Assembly: GCA_964636325.1 (NCBI GenBank)
Contig: CAZWRV010000038.1
Coordinates: 1 to 54,585, forward strand
Source: CAZWRV01 sp964636325
Lineage (GTDB): Bacteria > Verrucomicrobiota > Lentisphaeria > Victivallales > GWF2-50-93
Length of the DNA: 54,585 bases
Direction: 5' to 3'
Every line of letters starts with the position of its first letter. Positions within the stretch are counted from its first letter, which is position 1. The translations under genes were made by a program, and so were the position numbers. The notes under the pieces were generated by a model, which was not told the DNA's origin, made no database searches, and was given only the letters and a program-made list of their open reading frames with translations. This document shows positions 23,842 to 33,677 of the stretch, piece after piece.

Positions 23842-26109
23842 ATGATGACAACCCGAAATCCGCACGAAGTTTCCGCGCCGTCCCTGCCGGACGACAGTCG
23901 GCGCATACTCCCCCTGATCGGAAACGACACCGTCAAGCTCTGCGTCGACGCGCGCGGGGCGATGCACGATTTCGAGGCGCTGCCGTCGTATCCGCCGCCG
24001 CGGATTATCATGACCGGTCGTCGGCACAACATCAGGATAGACCGCTACTCGAGCAACCTCTTCGAGTGGGGTTTCCTCGACCTGAAGCTGAAGGGCGAGG
24101 GACTTCTTCCGAAGGTGACCGGCTGGAAACAGCGCTTATGTCCGCGGCAGGGCCTGGTGGAGACGGAAATCCTGCGTGGCTCGGTCGAAGAACGGAATGC
24201 CAGCTTCGTACACCTCGAGAAAAATCTGATCGTCTTCCACCGCGAATATCGCAATCTTCCCAAGAGCAGACGCTGGACCATGCAGGCCGACTACTGCTTT
24301 TGCCAGGCCGAAACAAAGAAAATTCCGTTCAGGACAACCTTCGGACCGTTTTTGAAAGACAGTTTCGGTGTCGAGGCGGCCGCCACTGCTGATGGAATTG
24401 TCATGTATTCCGGGCGCATTGCGCTCTTCGCATCGCGGTCATGCAAGGCGTCATGGAAGGCCAACCATCTTCTTCTCGACGTTCCGCTTTCCGACGAGGG
24501 CTCCGCCACTGTTTATCTCTCGCTTCTGGACGATCTCGGAAATGAGCCGCAGCTTGTCCACATCCCGGACGGCGCCTGGATGTCTCCGTCCGTGCGCGAG
24601 GTGAACAAGGAGAATCTGAAACTCCGAGTTTTCAGGCCCGATCCGAAGACCGAGACCCGGAAGCTCCGCTCATGGGTCGGAAGGGAGGGTTACGCCGGGG
24701 TCAGGCGCAAACATGAAAAAGCATGGAAGAATTTCTGGGACGGGATAAGGATCAGCATTCCGCCAGAGGAGACCGCGCTGAAAGCGGCATTTGAGACGCA
24801 GGTCTATACGATCAGGTGCAGCTTTACGGACTGGTCGCTTCCGGCCAATCCGTTCAACAGCTCGTGGGGCGCGGGCTATTTCTGGGATGAGCGCTACGGT
24901 ATGGAGGGGCTGATGGCCTGCGGTGCGATGGAGATGCCTGAACGGATACTCGAATTCCGCCGCCGGACGCTCCCGTTCTCCACAATGATGACTGCCGGGC
25001 GCGGCTCGCGCTACCCGTCGTGCGTGGTGGAGTCGGGTCAGATGATTTCAGACCGCAACGGCACCCACTTCTACGAGTTTCCTCATATCGGTGTGATAGC
25101 TAACTATGTCAGAATTTTCACAAAATATAGGGACGACCTCGAGACTCTGCGCCGCTATTATCCGATAGTCCGCGAATGCGCGGAATATTTCCGCAACTGG
25201 ATGCTCGTCGAACTTCCCGGAAACAACATCATGGTCGTCCCGCTGATCGACATCGACGAAGGACGCTATCCGGTGCAGGACGGTCCGGCAATGCTGACCG
25301 GCGCGGCGCGCACAATGCATCTTGCGTCCGAGATGTCTGAGACGCTCGGCCTTGCAGGGCCGGAAGCTTTTGAATGGAAGCGCCTTGCCGACATGGCCAC
25401 ATCTCTGTCCCGGCGCCTTGATCCTGGAAATGTTGTTGACGGAGGTCCGTTGACCGTACACCCGCTCTGCCATTCGGATTTTGAGATCGACTATCTGCCG
25501 GAAAGCCGTCTCAAAGCGGACGAGCGCATAGCCCGCTGGCGTGACGAATACCGCAGGAGGCATGCGCCAAAGGGCGTCGAGGAGAATGTGTCCGGCGAAA
25601 AGGGGACACTTCCCGAATGGTCGTGGGGATATCTGTCGAACGCGCACTTCTACGCGAGCAGAATGATGCCTGAAGAAGCTCTTGCAAACCTGCGGGGCAG
25701 TCTTAAAACCGTGATGGACTTCAGCGCGTTGAATGAAAGCGCCCAAGCCGGTCTCGGCCTGATCCACCATCCTTGGTTCACTACGGCCGCCGGATCGTTC
25801 CTCCGCGCACTTGCCCGGATGCTCCTGTATCCGAAGAAGGGCGAAATGATTCTGATGCCAGGCATCCCGGGAGAATGGAGCGATTTCTCCTTCACGCTGC
25901 CGGCATACGGCGGCGTCTGGGTTCAAGCACAGGTCCGTAGCGGGAAAATCTCTCGGCTCAAGCTGACTTCGAAGAAGAAAGGCAAGACACATTGCACCGT
26001 GCAGGTGCCGGTGCGCTTCCTCCCTGAAGAGGAGCGGATTAAGATGCGCGGTGACGCAAAGACGCTGGCGGTGAATGTGGTATTTTCAGGAACGGCGGAA
26101 ATTTATTAA
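23842..26109 (+). CDS. Alpha/alpha-barrel glycosidase-like protein
   Basis: 755 residues, no signal peptide. The N-terminal 280 residues are beta-rich; residues 300-690 look like an (alpha/alpha)6 barrel of the six-hairpin glycosidase superfamily, with 'WGAGYFWDERYGMEGLMACG' (about 345-364), 'GRYPVQDGPAMLTGA' and 'LPEWSWGYLSNAHFYASRM', and a final beta domain with 'MPGIPGEWSDFSFTLPAYGGVW'. The family is not certain (GH65, GH95 or GH78-like). Candidate catalytic acids are in 'FWDERYG'. AAGGAG lies five bases before the ATG. Third gene of the operator-controlled group; its 3' end overlaps the convergent HIT gene by 4 bases. Confidence 0.65.
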   Translation: MMTTRNPHEVSAPSLPDDSRRILPLIGNDTVKLCVDARGAMHDFEALPSYPPPRIIMTGRRHNIRIDRYSSNLFEWGFLDLKLKGEGLLPKVTGWKQRLCPRQGLVETEILRGSVEERNASFVHLEKNLIVFHREYRNLPKSRRWTMQADYCFCQAETKKIPFRTTFGPFLKDSFGVEAAATADGIVMYSGRIALFASRSCKASWKANHLLLDVPLSDEGSATVYLSLLDDLGNEPQLVHIPDGAWMSPSVREVNKENLKLRVFRPDPKTETRKLRSWVGREGYAGVRRKHEKAWKNFWDGIRISIPPEETALKAAFETQVYTIRCSFTDWSLPANPFNSSWGAGYFWDERYGMEGLMACGAMEMPERILEFRRRTLPFSTMMTAGRGSRYPSCVVESGQMISDRNGTHFYEFPHIGVIANYVRIFTKYRDDLETLRRYYPIVRECAEYFRNWMLVELPGNNIMVVPLIDIDEGRYPVQDGPAMLTGAARTMHLASEMSETLGLAGPEAFEWKRLADMATSLSRRLDPGNVVDGGPLTVHPLCHSDFEIDYLPESRLKADERIARWRDEYRRRHAPKGVEENVSGEKGTLPEWSWGYLSNAHFYASRMMPEEALANLRGSLKTVMDFSALNESAQAGLGLIHHPWFTTAAGSFLRALARMLLYPKKGEMILMPGIPGEWSDFSFTLPAYGGVWVQAQVRSGKISRLKLTSKKKGKTHCTVQVPVRFLPEEERIKMRGDAKTLAVNVVFSGTAEIY

Positions 26110-26528
26110 TCCAGCTTGAGCTTCTCCCTAATGCGTGCGGCCAGGGAGTCGCGTTCGGCGTCGGCGGAGTATTTCTTCTGGCGCCAGCCCCAGTGAAAGC
26201 CGTCGTCGGGATTCCTCGGGATGACGTGGAGATGCGCGTGCATTACGACCTGTCCGGCGCAGGTTCCGTCGGCTAGATGGAAGTTGAATCCGCCGACGTC
26301 GAGGGCGCGCTTCAGCGCGATTCCAAGCCGTCCGGCGACGTGGAACATGCGGCCGGCGACGTTCTCCGGAACCGTCGAGGCGCTGCAGTGGTGCTCCTTA
26401 GGAATTACGAGCAGATGCCCCGGGTTGATCGGCGCGATGTCGAGGAACGCGAGGACAAGTTCGTCCTCGTAGAGCTTGGTGGACGGAATCTTACCGGCCA
26501 CGATCTTGCAGAAGATGCAGTTGTCCAT
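26106..26528 (-). CDS. HIT-family nucleotide hydrolase/transferase
   Basis: 140 residues. The histidine triad is HAHLHVIPR near residue 99, and the N-terminal 'CIFCKIVAGKIPSTKLYEDE' is typical of HinT-like proteins, which cleave nucleoside phosphoramidates and acyl-adenylates in the cytoplasm. The ATG at 26528 is preceded by GGAGGTG at a seven-base distance; a TTG two codons earlier is less likely. Its end overlaps the end of the convergent glycosidase gene. Confidence 0.9.
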   Translation of the reverse strand: MDNCIFCKIVAGKIPSTKLYEDELVLAFLDIAPINPGHLLVIPKEHHCSASTVPENVAGRMFHVAGRLGIALKRALDVGGFNFHLADGTCAGQVVMHAHLHVIPRNPDDGFHWGWRQKKYSADAERDSLAARIREKLKLD

Positions 26529-26681
26529 GTTCAAACACCTCCAATATTTATCGGGATTGCAATTTGAAATTCCGGCGCCGTTAGGATGTCAAGTTCAGAT
26601 TTTCGGCGCGCAACTCGTAAACATCGCCCGGCTATATCATAAAATATTTGCCAGATATCCCGCAGAAGTGAAAATCTGAAG

Positions 26682-27371
26682 CTATTCCCAGCCGAGTATC
26701 TTCGCGACGTTCGGGACAAGCGGCTTCACGAGCTTCTTGATGCCGACGGCGTATTCGCGGATTTCCCACTGCGCATGGTCGCTGTCGCGCAGGTCCAGGA
26801 AATGGATCAGGTTGTTGAGGTCGACCGTCGCCCAGAAGGTGACCATCATGCTCTGCGGTAGGACCGCCCTCGCCTGCTCGCGGCATACCCCCTTCTCCAG
26901 CAGGGAGTTGTAGAGCTCCAGCGACCTTCTGTTGTGCTGGTCGAACTCCTTCCTTACGGGTTCGGTGTCCGCGCCCTTCCATTCGACGGAGGCCTGCCGG
27001 TTGTTGTCGGCCTGCCTGCGTATCTGCGTCGGAACATAGAACTCAAGATCGATCTCCGTGTATCTCCTTGAAATCTCGTTGTACGACCATGTCCTGTGGC
27101 GGTGCCACTGGCCGCGGACGAAGAGCGGGCAGTGCACGCTGAAAGTCAGGACGACATGCTCCATCGGGCTCGTATGCCGGTTCTTGATGAGGTAGTCGAG
27201 CAGCACGAGATCCTTCTCGTCCATGCTCTCCTTCATCTTCCCGAACGACACCCTCGCCGCATTGACGATCGTCGCTTCGCTGCCGAGGCAGCCGATCAGC
27301 CCGACCCAGCCCTGCCCCCCCAGAACCTTGACGTGGTTCGGCGGCGGCTCGTTTATGTGCTTCATCCCCAT
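26682..27371 (-). CDS. thyX: FAD-dependent thymidylate synthase ThyX
   Basis: 229 residues. The ThyX signature RHRxxSxNExSxRY is seen as 'RHRTWSYNEISRRY', and 'SPMEHVVLTFSVHCPLFVRGQW' and 'LPQSMMVTFWATVDLNNLIHFL' are family-typical. The enzyme methylates dUMP to dTMP with methylenetetrahydrofolate, FADH2 and NADPH; no ThyA is in the window. The ATG at 27371 has TAAGGA six bases upstream; an ATG seven codons earlier is possible. The N-terminus 'MKHINEPPPNHVKVL' fits both. Confidence 0.95.
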   Translation of the reverse strand: MGMKHINEPPPNHVKVLGGQGWVGLIGCLGSEATIVNAARVSFGKMKESMDEKDLVLLDYLIKNRHTSPMEHVVLTFSVHCPLFVRGQWHRHRTWSYNEISRRYTEIDLEFYVPTQIRRQADNNRQASVEWKGADTEPVRKEFDQHNRRSLELYNSLLEKGVCREQARAVLPQSMMVTFWATVDLNNLIHFLDLRDSDHAQWEIREYAVGIKKLVKPLVPNVAKILGWE

Positions 27372-27498
27372 ATATATCCTTATCTTTGGCATCCAGATTC
27401 CATGGCTGCCGGTTCAACCAGATCCGGACGGCATTGATCCGGCCAAAACATGACCGGCTGCCGATTATGAAATCTGTGGAAGTCTGAAGATAACACGA

Positions 27499-27523
27499 AG
27501 GGCGGTATTATTCAACCCGCCCT
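27499..27523. terminator. Hairpin between thyX and manA
   Basis: AGGGCGG and CCGCCCT form a 7-bp stem with an 11-base loop. It lies between two divergent genes and has no strong T-run, so it is a weak terminator candidate or an attenuating structure in the manA leader. Confidence 0.3.
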
Positions 27524-27602
27524 GTTTGCGTATTCCAATAGTCCGTATAGATTAGCCGGGAATCATCCATCCGTCCGTTTTCAAATAAGGCATTTCTGCG
27601 GC

Positions 27603-28607
27603 ATGATTGAGAAGGAAGAGCTATATCCGCTTGTCTTCGAGCCCATCTACAAGGAGGTGGTCTGGGGCGGATCGATGCTGAAGACGCATCTCAAAAGGAC
27701 GCTTCCGAAGAGCGATGTCCCGATAGGCGAATCCTGGGAGATTTCCGACCGCGAGGGCAGCGAGAGCGTCATTTCGAACGGCGAACTGAAGGGGTGGTCA
27801 ATCAGGAAGCTCCTGCAGAAGTACGAGAAGGCTATTGTCGGCGAATCCTACCGCGGCGGACGCTTCCCGCTCCTCGTGAAGCTGATAGATGCCGGCAAGC
27901 GCCTCTCGCTCCAGGTGCATCCCGACGAACACGCCGCCAGGGCCATTCCCGGTGCGGAGCCGAAGACCGAGATGTGGTATGTCGTCGCGGCCAAGCCGTC
28001 CGCCAAGATATTCGCGGGACTAAAGTCCAACTGCACCCAGAGCCAGTTCCTGGCCAGCATAAATTCCACGGAAATCGAAACCTTTCTGCAAGCGTTCCCT
28101 GCAACCCCCGGCGACGCCTATTTCATCAATGCCGGAAGGGTTCACGCGATAGGCGCCGGAACCCTGCTCCTCGAAATCCAGCAGAACAGCAACACAACGT
28201 TCAGGATAAGCGACTGGGGCAGGCTCGGAGCGGACGGAAAACCCCGCGAGCTGCACGTCGAGGAGGCGATCAGGAGCATCAACTTCATGGACAGAAAGAC
28301 GCCGCGGATAGCCGGAGTTTCAAGCCCGGCGGACTACAACCGCAAGTTCCCCATCATCAACAGGTGTCCCTACTTCAGGGTCGACGAGCTGCGCATCGTA
28401 GAGACCTACCTCGACAGGACCGACAGGAACAGCTTCCACATACTCTCCGCCATAAACGGCAACATCACGGTCAACAGCCTGGCCCACGACAACCCTGTCA
28501 AGATCAAAAGGGGCAGCTCGTGCCTCGTCCCATCCATCTACGGCCAGTATTCCATCTCCATCGCCGAGGAAGGCGAAGAAACCATCGTCATAAAGACAAC
28601 GCTGTAA
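27603..28607 (+). CDS. manA: Mannose-6-phosphate isomerase, class I
   Basis: 334 residues of the cupin-type phosphomannose isomerase family. Zinc ligands are visible in 'LSLQVHPDE' (about 99-107, Gln and His), 'KTEMWYVV' (Glu about 120) and 'GRVHAIGAGTLLLEIQQNSNTTFRISDW' (His about 179). The enzyme converts mannose 6-phosphate to fructose 6-phosphate in the cytoplasm. With the GH38 alpha-mannosidase at 39107-42025 it suggests use of mannosides. No clear ribosome-binding site before the ATG; the start matches the family. Confidence 0.9.
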   Translation: MIEKEELYPLVFEPIYKEVVWGGSMLKTHLKRTLPKSDVPIGESWEISDREGSESVISNGELKGWSIRKLLQKYEKAIVGESYRGGRFPLLVKLIDAGKRLSLQVHPDEHAARAIPGAEPKTEMWYVVAAKPSAKIFAGLKSNCTQSQFLASINSTEIETFLQAFPATPGDAYFINAGRVHAIGAGTLLLEIQQNSNTTFRISDWGRLGADGKPRELHVEEAIRSINFMDRKTPRIAGVSSPADYNRKFPIINRCPYFRVDELRIVETYLDRTDRNSFHILSAINGNITVNSLAHDNPVKIKRGSSCLVPSIYGQYSISIAEEGEETIVIKTTL

Positions 28608-28648
28608 AAAGACTCCGATGGAAGGCTGGATGAATGGATGATTGGGGG

Positions 28649-28698
28649 TTATACTCATTTAGCGTGAAAAATTGCATTTTGACGGGCAAGATTAGGGA
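28649..28698. repeat. TIR element, left end only
   Basis: TTATACTCATTTAGCGTGAA and then TTGCATTTTGACGGGCAAGAT match the first 50 bases of the 276-bp element at 33678. The remainder is absent; the fragment abuts the 3' end of the GATase/HEAT gene. Confidence 0.6.
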
Positions 28699-28712
28699 GC
28701 AGTATTTCACGT

Positions 28713-31283
28713 TCACTTCCCTCCGGCCTGCCTTGAGAGGGCGTCGCGTTTGTCCGGAGGAGCGAGGCAGATTGAGGCTTTGGCAATGCGGCGCACGCGT
28801 TCGTCCGGATTCTTTAGCGCCGCGGACAGGATCGGGCAGCGCGCCTCGGCGGGGAGCCTCGATGCGGACCGGATCGCGAACATCGCAGCATTCGTTTCCT
28901 TGCCTGCCGCAAGAGCGGCCAGAGTTTCGCCCAGCTTCTGCTTAAGCGCCGCGTCTCCGCCTGCGAGCACCATGTTCAACGCCAGCCGCCGCAGTTCGCG
29001 GACGTTGCATTTCTCGACGGCCGGCAGAAAGGCGGCCGCAGTTTCCGGCTTGACCGGCTTACCGGCGGCTCCTGATAGGGCGGCATATGCGAACGGGGCG
29101 AGCCGTTCATCGCCGCGTTTTGCGAGATCCGCGCCCACCGCCGGATAGACCGAGTCTGGGAACTGGCCGAGCACGTCCATGCAGAGAACCTGGCGCTGGC
29201 GGAGTATCGGCAGGCGCTGGACGGCCACCTTGCGGCCGCGTATCAGCTCCTTGTCGTCGGGATCCAGCAGCATGACGTCCATGTAGTTTACGTAGTGTTC
29301 AATCTTGAGTATGTTTGCCATCACTTCGTCCAAGAACGGACCGACCGCGGCGGCGTCGCCGAGACGCGCCCTGGCGGCAAGAAGCTGCTGGAGCAGGTTT
29401 TCATTGAGATCCGTAAGTTCGCCGAGCTCGCCGTCGGCCGCCGCAGCCTTGCCGGTCGGCGGAGGAGGAACCGCTTTCAGCGCGGGCAGGTTCTTCGGAT
29501 CGCCCAGGTTGCCGATGGCGATTGCGGCGGCGAGCTTGATCCGCTGGTCGTCGCCGTTGTCCCCGCTGCGGGCCTGCGTCACAAGTTCGTCGAGGCCTCC
29601 TTCGGCACCACCGCCCCCGCCCGAGGATTTGAGCGCGGCCGCGCCTCTTTCAAGATATTTCAGGATTGTCGCGGCGCCTTCAGGTGTCCGGCACATCCCC
29701 AGGACCTGCAGGCCGAGAGCGACCTTGCCGGGGTTGCCGCTGTCGACAAGCGCCATGGCCGGTTTTGCGAATTCCGCATCTACGTAGGGACGGACTGTGC
29801 GAGCAATCGCCTCGACAAGCGGCCGTCCCGGCGTTCCGTCGAAGCCAGACATTATTTCCAAAATGTCCTTGGCAAACGCCTTGTCGTGGCCTCTGGAAAG
29901 GAGATTGTTCATCTTGTTCATGCGCGGCCCCGGGTCTTCATCCGCCGCCGGAGCCATCAAGTCTTCCAGCGCCTTGCGCGTTGCCGCGGAGTTCGCCGGG
30001 GGCGGCTCCTTGCCCTGCTCGGCGGTCAGCCAGCGCATGACGGAAGCCATGAGGCGCGGCCAGTCGCCCCATTCCCAGAACGCGAGCTGGCCGTCGCCGG
30101 CCTGCCCTTCGGCGGTTATGGCCATTGCCGCGACACGCCCCTTGCCGCAGTTCCATGCCAGCACCGCAGGCTTGTCTCCGATTGCCGCCAGCACCAGCGC
30201 GCCGTCCTTCGGCCTGACCGGATGGTGGAAGAGTGCCCTTGGCTGAACGTCCCACGCAAGATCGTCGGGGAGAATTTTTTCCGCGCCCGCGGCCGGCTTC
30301 AGTATGTTTTCGCCCTCCACCTTGACACGTTCAGTTCCGGTCATCTCGCACGGGAGGAGCTTTTCCAGCGCTGTTCCCTTGTAGCCGCCCTTTCCAAAGG
30401 AGTAGGGGCCGCCGCATATAAGCAGCGAGCCGCCGTTCTTCACATATTCCTCCAGGAGCATGCGCCCGTTGGTGCCGACGGCCTGGGCATCCGCGTTGGT
30501 GATGACCACCAGGTTGTATCCCATGAGCTCCTGCCATGTGGCGGGGAAGTTTCGCAGCGTCATGCCATATTGTCCGCTGCAGTGGTAGGACGAAGTCCAG
30601 GTCGCGCCTCCGAGTTCGGCCATGGCCTCGCTCAGCCCGAAGAAGTCCCACCACAATCCTTTGGCGAGGTGGATCACTGGAGGGACAGGACGGGGCAGAT
30701 ACCAGGCTTCGGGAAGATCGATCTTGCCCTTGTGCTCCAGCATTTCGCGCTCGGTATAGAACTTTTCGGGGACGATTTTGATGAAGTCGATGTGAAGCCG
30801 CCCCTTGCCTTGCCATATCGCCCCGACGTTGAAGAAGCCGCCCTCCGTCTTCTCGGCGTTGTATGTGAACTCCTGATATTGGTTCGGGGCCTTGAAGTCT
30901 GTGCCTTTCAGCTCAAGGCTTCCGCCCTTGTAGCCGTCGCGGCCCTGCTCGTCGTGCGTCCATATCTTGACGACCAAATCGGGAATCCTGTTGTCGTCGA
31001 TCTTCATGCGCCATGTGACCTTGTATTTCGCGCCGGGGCGGCAGTAGGCATAGAGGGCCGCTGTGTAACTTCCCGGCCTGCTCTTGCCGGGAATGGCGGC
31101 CTGGGCCGTTCCGCCCTGGGCGTCCGGATCCGGCACGACGAATCGCGGCGCTCCTCCGGCCTCCTCCGCGTCGCGGGGGTGGTACAAGTAATCCTCCGCG
31201 ATCAAGGATGTCGCGGCTGCAAGGAGCGAGAACGAGGCAACGGCCCGAACGCGGCGGATAAGTATCGGAAGAAGTTTTTTCAT
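28713..31283 (-). CDS. Secreted GATase-like/HEAT-repeat protein
   Basis: 856 residues. Signal peptide ('RAVASFSLLAAATSLIAED'), a beta-rich domain to about 170 ('PGSYTAALYAYCRPGAKYKVTWRMKI'), a class I glutamine amidotransferase-like/ThuA-like domain ('YNLVVITNADAQAVGTNGRMLLEEY', 'GGSLLICGGPYSFGKGG', about 240-420) and, from about 450, alpha-helical HEAT-like repeats ('KVALGLQVLGMCRTPEGAATILKYL', 'LAAAIAIGNLGDPKNL'). No catalytic triad is evident, so it is more likely a scaffold or binding protein. The ATG at 31283 follows AAAGGGG. Sits 14 bases behind the glycosidase gene 31298-33661; both halves recur as a single fused protein at 42264-46664. Confidence 0.65.
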   Translation of the reverse strand: MKKLLPILIRRVRAVASFSLLAAATSLIAEDYLYHPRDAEEAGGAPRFVVPDPDAQGGTAQAAIPGKSRPGSYTAALYAYCRPGAKYKVTWRMKIDDNRIPDLVVKIWTHDEQGRDGYKGGSLELKGTDFKAPNQYQEFTYNAEKTEGGFFNVGAIWQGKGRLHIDFIKIVPEKFYTEREMLEHKGKIDLPEAWYLPRPVPPVIHLAKGLWWDFFGLSEAMAELGGATWTSSYHCSGQYGMTLRNFPATWQELMGYNLVVITNADAQAVGTNGRMLLEEYVKNGGSLLICGGPYSFGKGGYKGTALEKLLPCEMTGTERVKVEGENILKPAAGAEKILPDDLAWDVQPRALFHHPVRPKDGALVLAAIGDKPAVLAWNCGKGRVAAMAITAEGQAGDGQLAFWEWGDWPRLMASVMRWLTAEQGKEPPPANSAATRKALEDLMAPAADEDPGPRMNKMNNLLSRGHDKAFAKDILEIMSGFDGTPGRPLVEAIARTVRPYVDAEFAKPAMALVDSGNPGKVALGLQVLGMCRTPEGAATILKYLERGAAALKSSGGGGGAEGGLDELVTQARSGDNGDDQRIKLAAAIAIGNLGDPKNLPALKAVPPPPTGKAAAADGELGELTDLNENLLQQLLAARARLGDAAAVGPFLDEVMANILKIEHYVNYMDVMLLDPDDKELIRGRKVAVQRLPILRQRQVLCMDVLGQFPDSVYPAVGADLAKRGDERLAPFAYAALSGAAGKPVKPETAAAFLPAVEKCNVRELRRLALNMVLAGGDAALKQKLGETLAALAAGKETNAAMFAIRSASRLPAEARCPILSAALKNPDERVRRIAKASICLAPPDKRDALSRQAGGK

Positions 31284-31297
31284 TGCTGGCCCCTTTC

Positions 31298-33661
31298 TCA
31301 CTTGAACTCAGGCGCGTTGTCGAAGTCGAACACGAGCACGTCCCAGAAACGCAGGCGCGGCACAGTTGCCGAGGCAGCACCTCCCTGTACGGCCGCCTCC
31401 AGGCGCGTCTGCTGCAGCTCCGGCTCCGCAGTAAGCAGCCAGGCGCAGCGCAGCTTCGCCTGATCCGGCATCTTGACCTTCACCGAAATCTTTTCGCGCG
31501 GCGGAGGCACCTTTGCGTCGTCGAAGGTGAAGATCTGCTTTTCCAACGGCGCGTTGATGATGTGGACAATGAGCTGCCGCCGTCCGTTGCCGAGGTCGCG
31601 CTGGTGGATGTATTGGTCCGGCAGCCACAGATACTCGGCGGCCTCGCCGAAGTCGATCCACTGCAGTGCGTTCGGCACGGGTCTGACCTTGAGATCCCAG
31701 AGCTGTCCGGCGAAGCGCGTGGCGAACTGCATATAGTTGGCGACCGAGCTATCCAGCCAGTCGTAGCATGGATGCGTATTGCCTGCGAACCAAAATATGT
31801 ATTGGTAGATAAGATCGTTCGGAAAGCACTTGTCCATGCCTATCGCGAGGAAATGGCCGCCGTTGCTGCGGGCCTCCTCCTTCATGGTCAGTATCCGCCG
31901 TGCGAAGTCCTCGTATGTGCGCCCTTTGGAGAAGCTCATGCCGCCTCCGCCGAACTGCCGGATGCCCTCCTCCATGATCAGCCCCTCCCCTTCGCATTCC
32001 GCCTTGAAGGCGGCCAGCTTTTCGGCGACTCCGAGCGGTGTGCTGGAGTTATAACCGAACTGAAACTCGGGAACTTCGGCGCGCACGACCTTCTTTACGA
32101 TGTCGACCACCCGCGCATTCTCATCGCTGATTGCGTGGGAATCATAGCGCACGGCGTCCCAGCCGAGGGTGCGATGGGATTCGATCAGCTCGTGGCCATG
32201 GTGCTCGAACGCGGCGGTAGCGGAATAGTTGATGCAGGTGTAGGGCCAGACGTGCATGCCGCGCCCGGGCTTGCCGGTGCCCATCGTGTTGCGGTCCCAG
32301 CGGTCGAACCATTCGACGTCGAAGCCGGCCGGCCAGCCCCAGTCGGGATTGGCACGCACCATTTCGAAGGCCGGCGGGCCGTCCCCGCCCCAGATGTTGG
32401 AATATACGGCGAAGGAGATGCCGGCCTTGTGCCCCTCCTCCGTCATGGTGCGCGTTCCGGTGACGCTGCCGTAGTAGCAGCCCTGGCCTCCCCACCAGAA
32501 CTCCGTGTCGGGGGTGAAGTCGCCGAACTCGTCCGGCGCCCAGAAGCCGCTCTCGACCCAGTTGCGGTAGCGCCGCTTGTTGTCCTGCGCGGATGCCGCC
32601 GCGTTTTCCTTCGTCACATGCGCCGTGAACTGCGCCGGGCCGCGTCCGGCGATTACGACAGCCCACATGTTGCCGTGGACCGTGAAGTATTCGCTCTTCT
32701 CGGCAAGCGCCTTTCCGCCATCGGAGATGCGGCAGCGGACCGCGTAGCCCCACTTGTCCTTGAATTCAGGCCCTGTGAACGTAAATGCCTCCGCGGCGCC
32801 CGGGCCGAGCTTCAGCGTCCGGCTGTCGGCAGGAATAATGTTGTCGAGATCGTTGACGAATTCGGTTTCGACCTTCAGGTCGCGGGCGGTGCCGGCGTAG
32901 TTCCGGACGGCAACGGAGACCTGCGCCTTTTCGCCGGGCTTGTAACGGATCTTGTCGACGTCCAGCCTGGTGACTGCGACATCCGAAACTGGCACTATCG
33001 ACACCTTTTCGACCGCGCACCAGAGGTATTTGAGCCCTTCGAGCGGCGGTTCGTTGGCGAGCTCCGTCTCGGCGTCGAGCTCGGAATTTTTTTGCTCAGG
33101 CGCGTCGATGCCGACGGAGCTCTCCGGCTTGGCAGGCATGTCGCTTTTTTCGACGCGCATGCGGATTCCGCTGCCGTCCGAGTTGAGGCTTGTGCGCTTC
33201 CATGCGAGGCTGACGTTGACCGCACCCTGCTTGTCGACGGCGAAACGGCATGGAATCGCCTGGTATACGCCCGCCTTTTCTATGTTTAGGATGTCGAAGT
33301 TGCGCAGGACTTTTTCCGACGCGCCGTCGACCGTCATCGTCCAGGTCAGGCCGCCGGTATTGAGGTTGTTGATGAGCTTCAGCTTGATGTAAAGCATCGC
33401 ATCGTATACGCCCGGCTTCAGCGCGGGTGTCGCGGCTGTGAAAAGCGTTCCGACGGCCAGCGACACGTTCGCCACCGCACATCTGCCGCCGTCGGCGGCC
33501 TTGTCGACGGCTATGGTTCCGTCCTTCATACCCTTGGCTATGTCCGCCCGGATTTCGTCGGCCGCGGTGAAGTGCGCACCGGCCGGAACCGCCAAGGCCG
33601 CAGCGAGGATCATTGCATTTCTTCCGAGCCGGTACAGCCTGCCGCAATACAGCTTGCCCAT
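31298..33661 (-). CDS. Secreted TIM-barrel glycosidase-like protein
   Basis: 787 residues from the ATG at 33661, which has GGGGGTGA five bases upstream; an in-frame ATG at 33676 has AAAGGAG six bases upstream, supplied by the end of the TIR element. Signal peptide 'MILAAALAVPAGA'. Beta-rich N-terminal half, then a barrel-like region (about 370-700): 'FWWGGQGCYYGSVTGTRTM', 'AGISFAVYSNIWGG', 'LGWDAVRYDSHAI' (candidate nucleophile Asp) and 'GLIMEEGIRQFG' (candidate acid Glu). The family is not certain; the 'GWDAVRYD' strand recalls retaining glycosidases. The same region aligns with 42264-46664. Forms an operon with the GATase/HEAT gene. Confidence 0.65.
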   Translation of the reverse strand: MGKLYCGRLYRLGRNAMILAAALAVPAGAHFTAADEIRADIAKGMKDGTIAVDKAADGGRCAVANVSLAVGTLFTAATPALKPGVYDAMLYIKLKLINNLNTGGLTWTMTVDGASEKVLRNFDILNIEKAGVYQAIPCRFAVDKQGAVNVSLAWKRTSLNSDGSGIRMRVEKSDMPAKPESSVGIDAPEQKNSELDAETELANEPPLEGLKYLWCAVEKVSIVPVSDVAVTRLDVDKIRYKPGEKAQVSVAVRNYAGTARDLKVETEFVNDLDNIIPADSRTLKLGPGAAEAFTFTGPEFKDKWGYAVRCRISDGGKALAEKSEYFTVHGNMWAVVIAGRGPAQFTAHVTKENAAASAQDNKRRYRNWVESGFWAPDEFGDFTPDTEFWWGGQGCYYGSVTGTRTMTEEGHKAGISFAVYSNIWGGDGPPAFEMVRANPDWGWPAGFDVEWFDRWDRNTMGTGKPGRGMHVWPYTCINYSATAAFEHHGHELIESHRTLGWDAVRYDSHAISDENARVVDIVKKVVRAEVPEFQFGYNSSTPLGVAEKLAAFKAECEGEGLIMEEGIRQFGGGGMSFSKGRTYEDFARRILTMKEEARSNGGHFLAIGMDKCFPNDLIYQYIFWFAGNTHPCYDWLDSSVANYMQFATRFAGQLWDLKVRPVPNALQWIDFGEAAEYLWLPDQYIHQRDLGNGRRQLIVHIINAPLEKQIFTFDDAKVPPPREKISVKVKMPDQAKLRCAWLLTAEPELQQTRLEAAVQGGAASATVPRLRFWDVLVFDFDNAPEFK

Positions 33662-33677
33662 GGTTGTCACCCCCATT